64,000 nucleotides of DNA from Georgenia wutianyii (GTDB lineage Bacteria; Actinomycetota; Actinomycetes; Actinomycetales; Actinomycetaceae), in NCBI RefSeq assembly GCF_006349365.1, contig NZ_CP040899.1, positions 1,426,001 through 1,490,000 of the forward strand, given 5' to 3'. Within the stretch, counting starts at the first letter, position 1. Each line of letters starts with the position of its first letter. A program made the position numbers and the translations under genes. Positions 62,318 through 64,000 of the stretch are shown here, in pieces. The notes under the pieces were generated by a model, which saw nothing but the letters and a program-made list of their open reading frames with translations, made no database searches and was not told the DNA's origin.

Positions 62318-62323
62318 TAGGAT
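62318..62323 (+). promoter_or_regulatory. Candidate -10 box of the nfeD-SPFH pair
   Basis: TAGGAT, about 20 bases before ATG 62344, with GAGGAGG between; an ordinary leadered promoter. Confidence 0.4.
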
Positions 62324-62343
62324 CGAGCGCGAGGAGGACGACG

Positions 62344-62790
62344 ATGGCGTGGTTGTGGTGGTTGGGCGGAGCCCTGGTGCTCGGCGTCGTGGAGATGCTC
62401 ACGGTCGACCTCATCTTCCTCATGTTCGCCGGCGGTGCGCTGGCGGGCGGGGGAGTGGCGCTGCTCGGCGGCCCGCTGTGGGCGCAGATCGCCGCCTTCG
62501 CCGTCGTGTCGACCGTCCTGCTCGTCGCCGTGCGCCCCTGGGCGATCGGCTACCTCAAGCGCTCCACCCCCGACACCGTGACCAACGTCGCCGCGCACGT
62601 CGGGCGCACCGCCGAGGTGCTCATGGACGTCACCGACCGCGCCGGGCGGGTCAAGCTCGTCGGTGAGGTCTGGACGGCCCGCACCGCGGAGCCCGGCACC
62701 GTGCTGCCGACCGGCACCACCGTCCAGGTGGTGCGCATCGACGGGGCGACGGCGATCGTCGCGCCCGTGCCTGTCACCTACCCCGAATAG
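62344..62790 (+). CDS. NfeD-like membrane protein
   Basis: 148 residues. Three hydrophobic segments in the first 75 residues, then a beta-barrel OB-fold domain (GRTAEVLMDVTDRAGRVKLVG; TTVQVVRIDGATAIVAP). NfeD proteins accompany SPFH proteins, encoded seven bases downstream, and are thought to help organise membrane microdomains. Confidence 0.9.
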   Translation: MAWLWWLGGALVLGVVEMLTVDLIFLMFAGGALAGGGVALLGGPLWAQIAAFAVVSTVLLVAVRPWAIGYLKRSTPDTVTNVAAHVGRTAEVLMDVTDRAGRVKLVGEVWTARTAEPGTVLPTGTTVQVVRIDGATAIVAPVPVTYPE

Positions 62791-62797
62791 GAGCCTC

Positions 62798-64000
62798 GTG
62801 ACCGACAACCCCGGTGGCCTCGTGCTCACCGTCGTCCTCGTCCTGCTCGCCCTGTTCGTCGTCGTCGCGATCTGGCGGGCGGTCCGGATCGTGCCGCAGG
62901 CCGTGGCGCTCATCGTCGAGCGGCTGGGCAAGTTCAACACCGTGATGTACGCGGGCCTGCACTTCCTCATCCCGTTCGTCGACCGGGTCCGCGCCGGTGT
63001 CGACCTCCGCGAGCAGGTCGTCTCCTTCCCCCCGCAGCCGGTGATCACCTCCGACAACCTCGTCGTGTCGATCGACACGGTCATCTACTTCCAGGTGACC
63101 GACCCCAAGGCCGCGACCTACGAGATCGCCAACTACATCACCGGTATCGAGCAGCTGACGGTGACGACGCTGCGCAACGTCATCGGCTCGATGGACCTCG
63201 AGCAGACCCTCACCAGCCGCGACCAGATCAACGGCCAGCTGCGCGGGGTGCTCGACGAGGCGACCGGCCGCTGGGGCATCCGCGTCAACCGGGTCGAGCT
63301 CAAGTCGATCGACCCGCCGCAGAGCATCCAGGGCGCGATGGAGCAGCAGATGCGCGCCGAGCGGGACCGCCGCGCCGCCATCCTCACCGCCGAGGGCGTC
63401 AAGCAGTCCCAGATCCTCACCGCCGAGGGCGAGAAGCAGTCCTCGATCCTGCGGGCCGAGGGCCAGGCGCAGTCCGCGATCCTCCGGGCGCAGGGTGAGT
63501 CCCGCGCGATCCTCCAGGTCTTCGACGCCATCCACCGGGGCAAGCCCGACTCCAAGCTCCTCGCCTACCAGTACCTGCAGATGCTGCCGGAGCTGGCGAA
63601 CAAGGAGTCGAGCAAGTTCTTCGTCATCCCGACCGAGTTCACCGCGGCGCTGGGCGCCATCTCCAAGGGCTTCGGTGGCGGTGGGCCGGTCGGCGGCCCC
63701 GACGACGACTCCGGCCCGAGGCCCGAGGTCGACTTCGGGCCCCACGGCAGCTCCATGGCGGCCGGCCTGGCCGCTGCGAGCCTCCAGGACCCGGACGAGG
63801 CGCTGGCCCAGGCCCGCAGCGAGGCGCAGCAGGCCACCTCGGAGGCGAACGCCGCGGGGGAGCGCTCGGGCCGGCCCTTCTCCGGCCCCGCCGAGCGCGG
63901 CCAGCGGCCGGCGGAGGACGAGCCGCAGGCCCGTGGCCGCCGTGCCGCCGACCAGTCGCGCTTCGCCCCGCCCCCGCCGCCCACCGGCACGCCCGCGCCG
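62798..64000 (+). CDS. SPFH/band-7 protein (QmcA/paraslipin type), 3' end outside window
   Basis: Open from GTG 62798 to the last base, at least 401 codons. N-terminal membrane helix (VVLVLLALFVVVAIW), SPFH domain residues about 30-200 (IVERLGKFNTVMYAGLHFLIP; FQVTDPKAATYEI), a coiled stretch with repeated AEGxKQSxIL units at 215-250, and a Pro/Gly/acidic tail that continues beyond the window. Scaffolds membrane microdomains and protease complexes; partner of the NfeD-like protein. Confidence 0.9.
   Translation, partial: MTDNPGGLVLTVVLVLLALFVVVAIWRAVRIVPQAVALIVERLGKFNTVMYAGLHFLIPFVDRVRAGVDLREQVVSFPPQPVITSDNLVVSIDTVIYFQVTDPKAATYEIANYITGIEQLTVTTLRNVIGSMDLEQTLTSRDQINGQLRGVLDEATGRWGIRVNRVELKSIDPPQSIQGAMEQQMRAERDRRAAILTAEGVKQSQILTAEGEKQSSILRAEGQAQSAILRAQGESRAILQVFDAIHRGKPDSKLLAYQYLQMLPELANKESSKFFVIPTEFTAALGAISKGFGGGGPVGGPDDDSGPRPEVDFGPHGSSMAAGLAAASLQDPDEALAQARSEAQQATSEANAAGERSGRPFSGPAERGQRPAEDEPQARGRRAADQSRFAPPPPPTGTPAP

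Overview
The window looks like a chromosomal segment of a very GC-rich (by eye above 70 percent G+C) actinobacterium. Pointers are the actinobacterial suf operon with its own SufR and Rieske ferredoxin, the InhA-type enoyl reductase behind FabG, divergent glgC and GlgA/GlgM, a DUF3099 gene, many GTG starts, and many starts lying 5-7 bases after a TAnnnT box (leaderless type). A member of the Micrococcales is likely; genus cannot be read from the sequence alone.

Layout. 1-3314: 3' end of recB and complete recD. 3400-8750: a GH36 alpha-galactosidase diverging from a three-gene carbohydrate ABC importer. 8860-13159: an SDR enzyme, a PhoD-type phosphatase interrupted by a one-base frameshift, and a DGPF-domain gene with its ECF42-type sigma factor. 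13346-17673: LysR-type effector-binding protein without HTH, GPP34 protein, DUF5997 protein and a large catalase. 17677-19376: an ABC-2 exporter. 19546-26220: sufR-B-D-ferredoxin-C-S-U-T. 26310-34046: kdpFABCDE, leftward, with kdpD/kdpE inside the operon. 34353-38651: small export-type membrane protein, a LuxR-type ATPase regulator and an NAD(P)-binding protein.

38695-47967 is the most unusual part: a compact four-gene leftward operon coding for a small membrane protein, a membrane-anchored von Willebrand A protein with a complete MIDAS, an 1101-residue tubulin/FtsZ-superfamily protein and a 951-residue coiled-coil membrane protein. It is bracketed by an exact 39-bp direct repeat, one copy at the 3' end of the NAD(P)-binding gene (38631-38669), the other at 48202-48240 inside a decayed relic of that same gene. 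This suggests a mobile or inserted cassette carrying a tubulin-like, vWA-dependent membrane system.

48361-64000: ABC-F ATPase, DUF72 protein, CynX-type MFS transporter with divergent GntR regulator, SURF1 with two small genes, fabG-inhA-sixA, a fluoroacetate-dehalogenase-like hydrolase, serB, glgC/glgA, an unrecognised protein, an orphan ABC ATPase, NfeD, and an SPFH protein cut by the window end.

The housekeeping blocks are arranged with 1-, 4- or 8-base start/stop overlaps (recBD, ABC importer, suf, kdp, the tubulin cassette), so translational coupling is the rule. A family of long inverted repeats sits at operon 3' ends (3351, 26221, 34210). No tRNA, rRNA, CRISPR array, integrase or transposase was seen.
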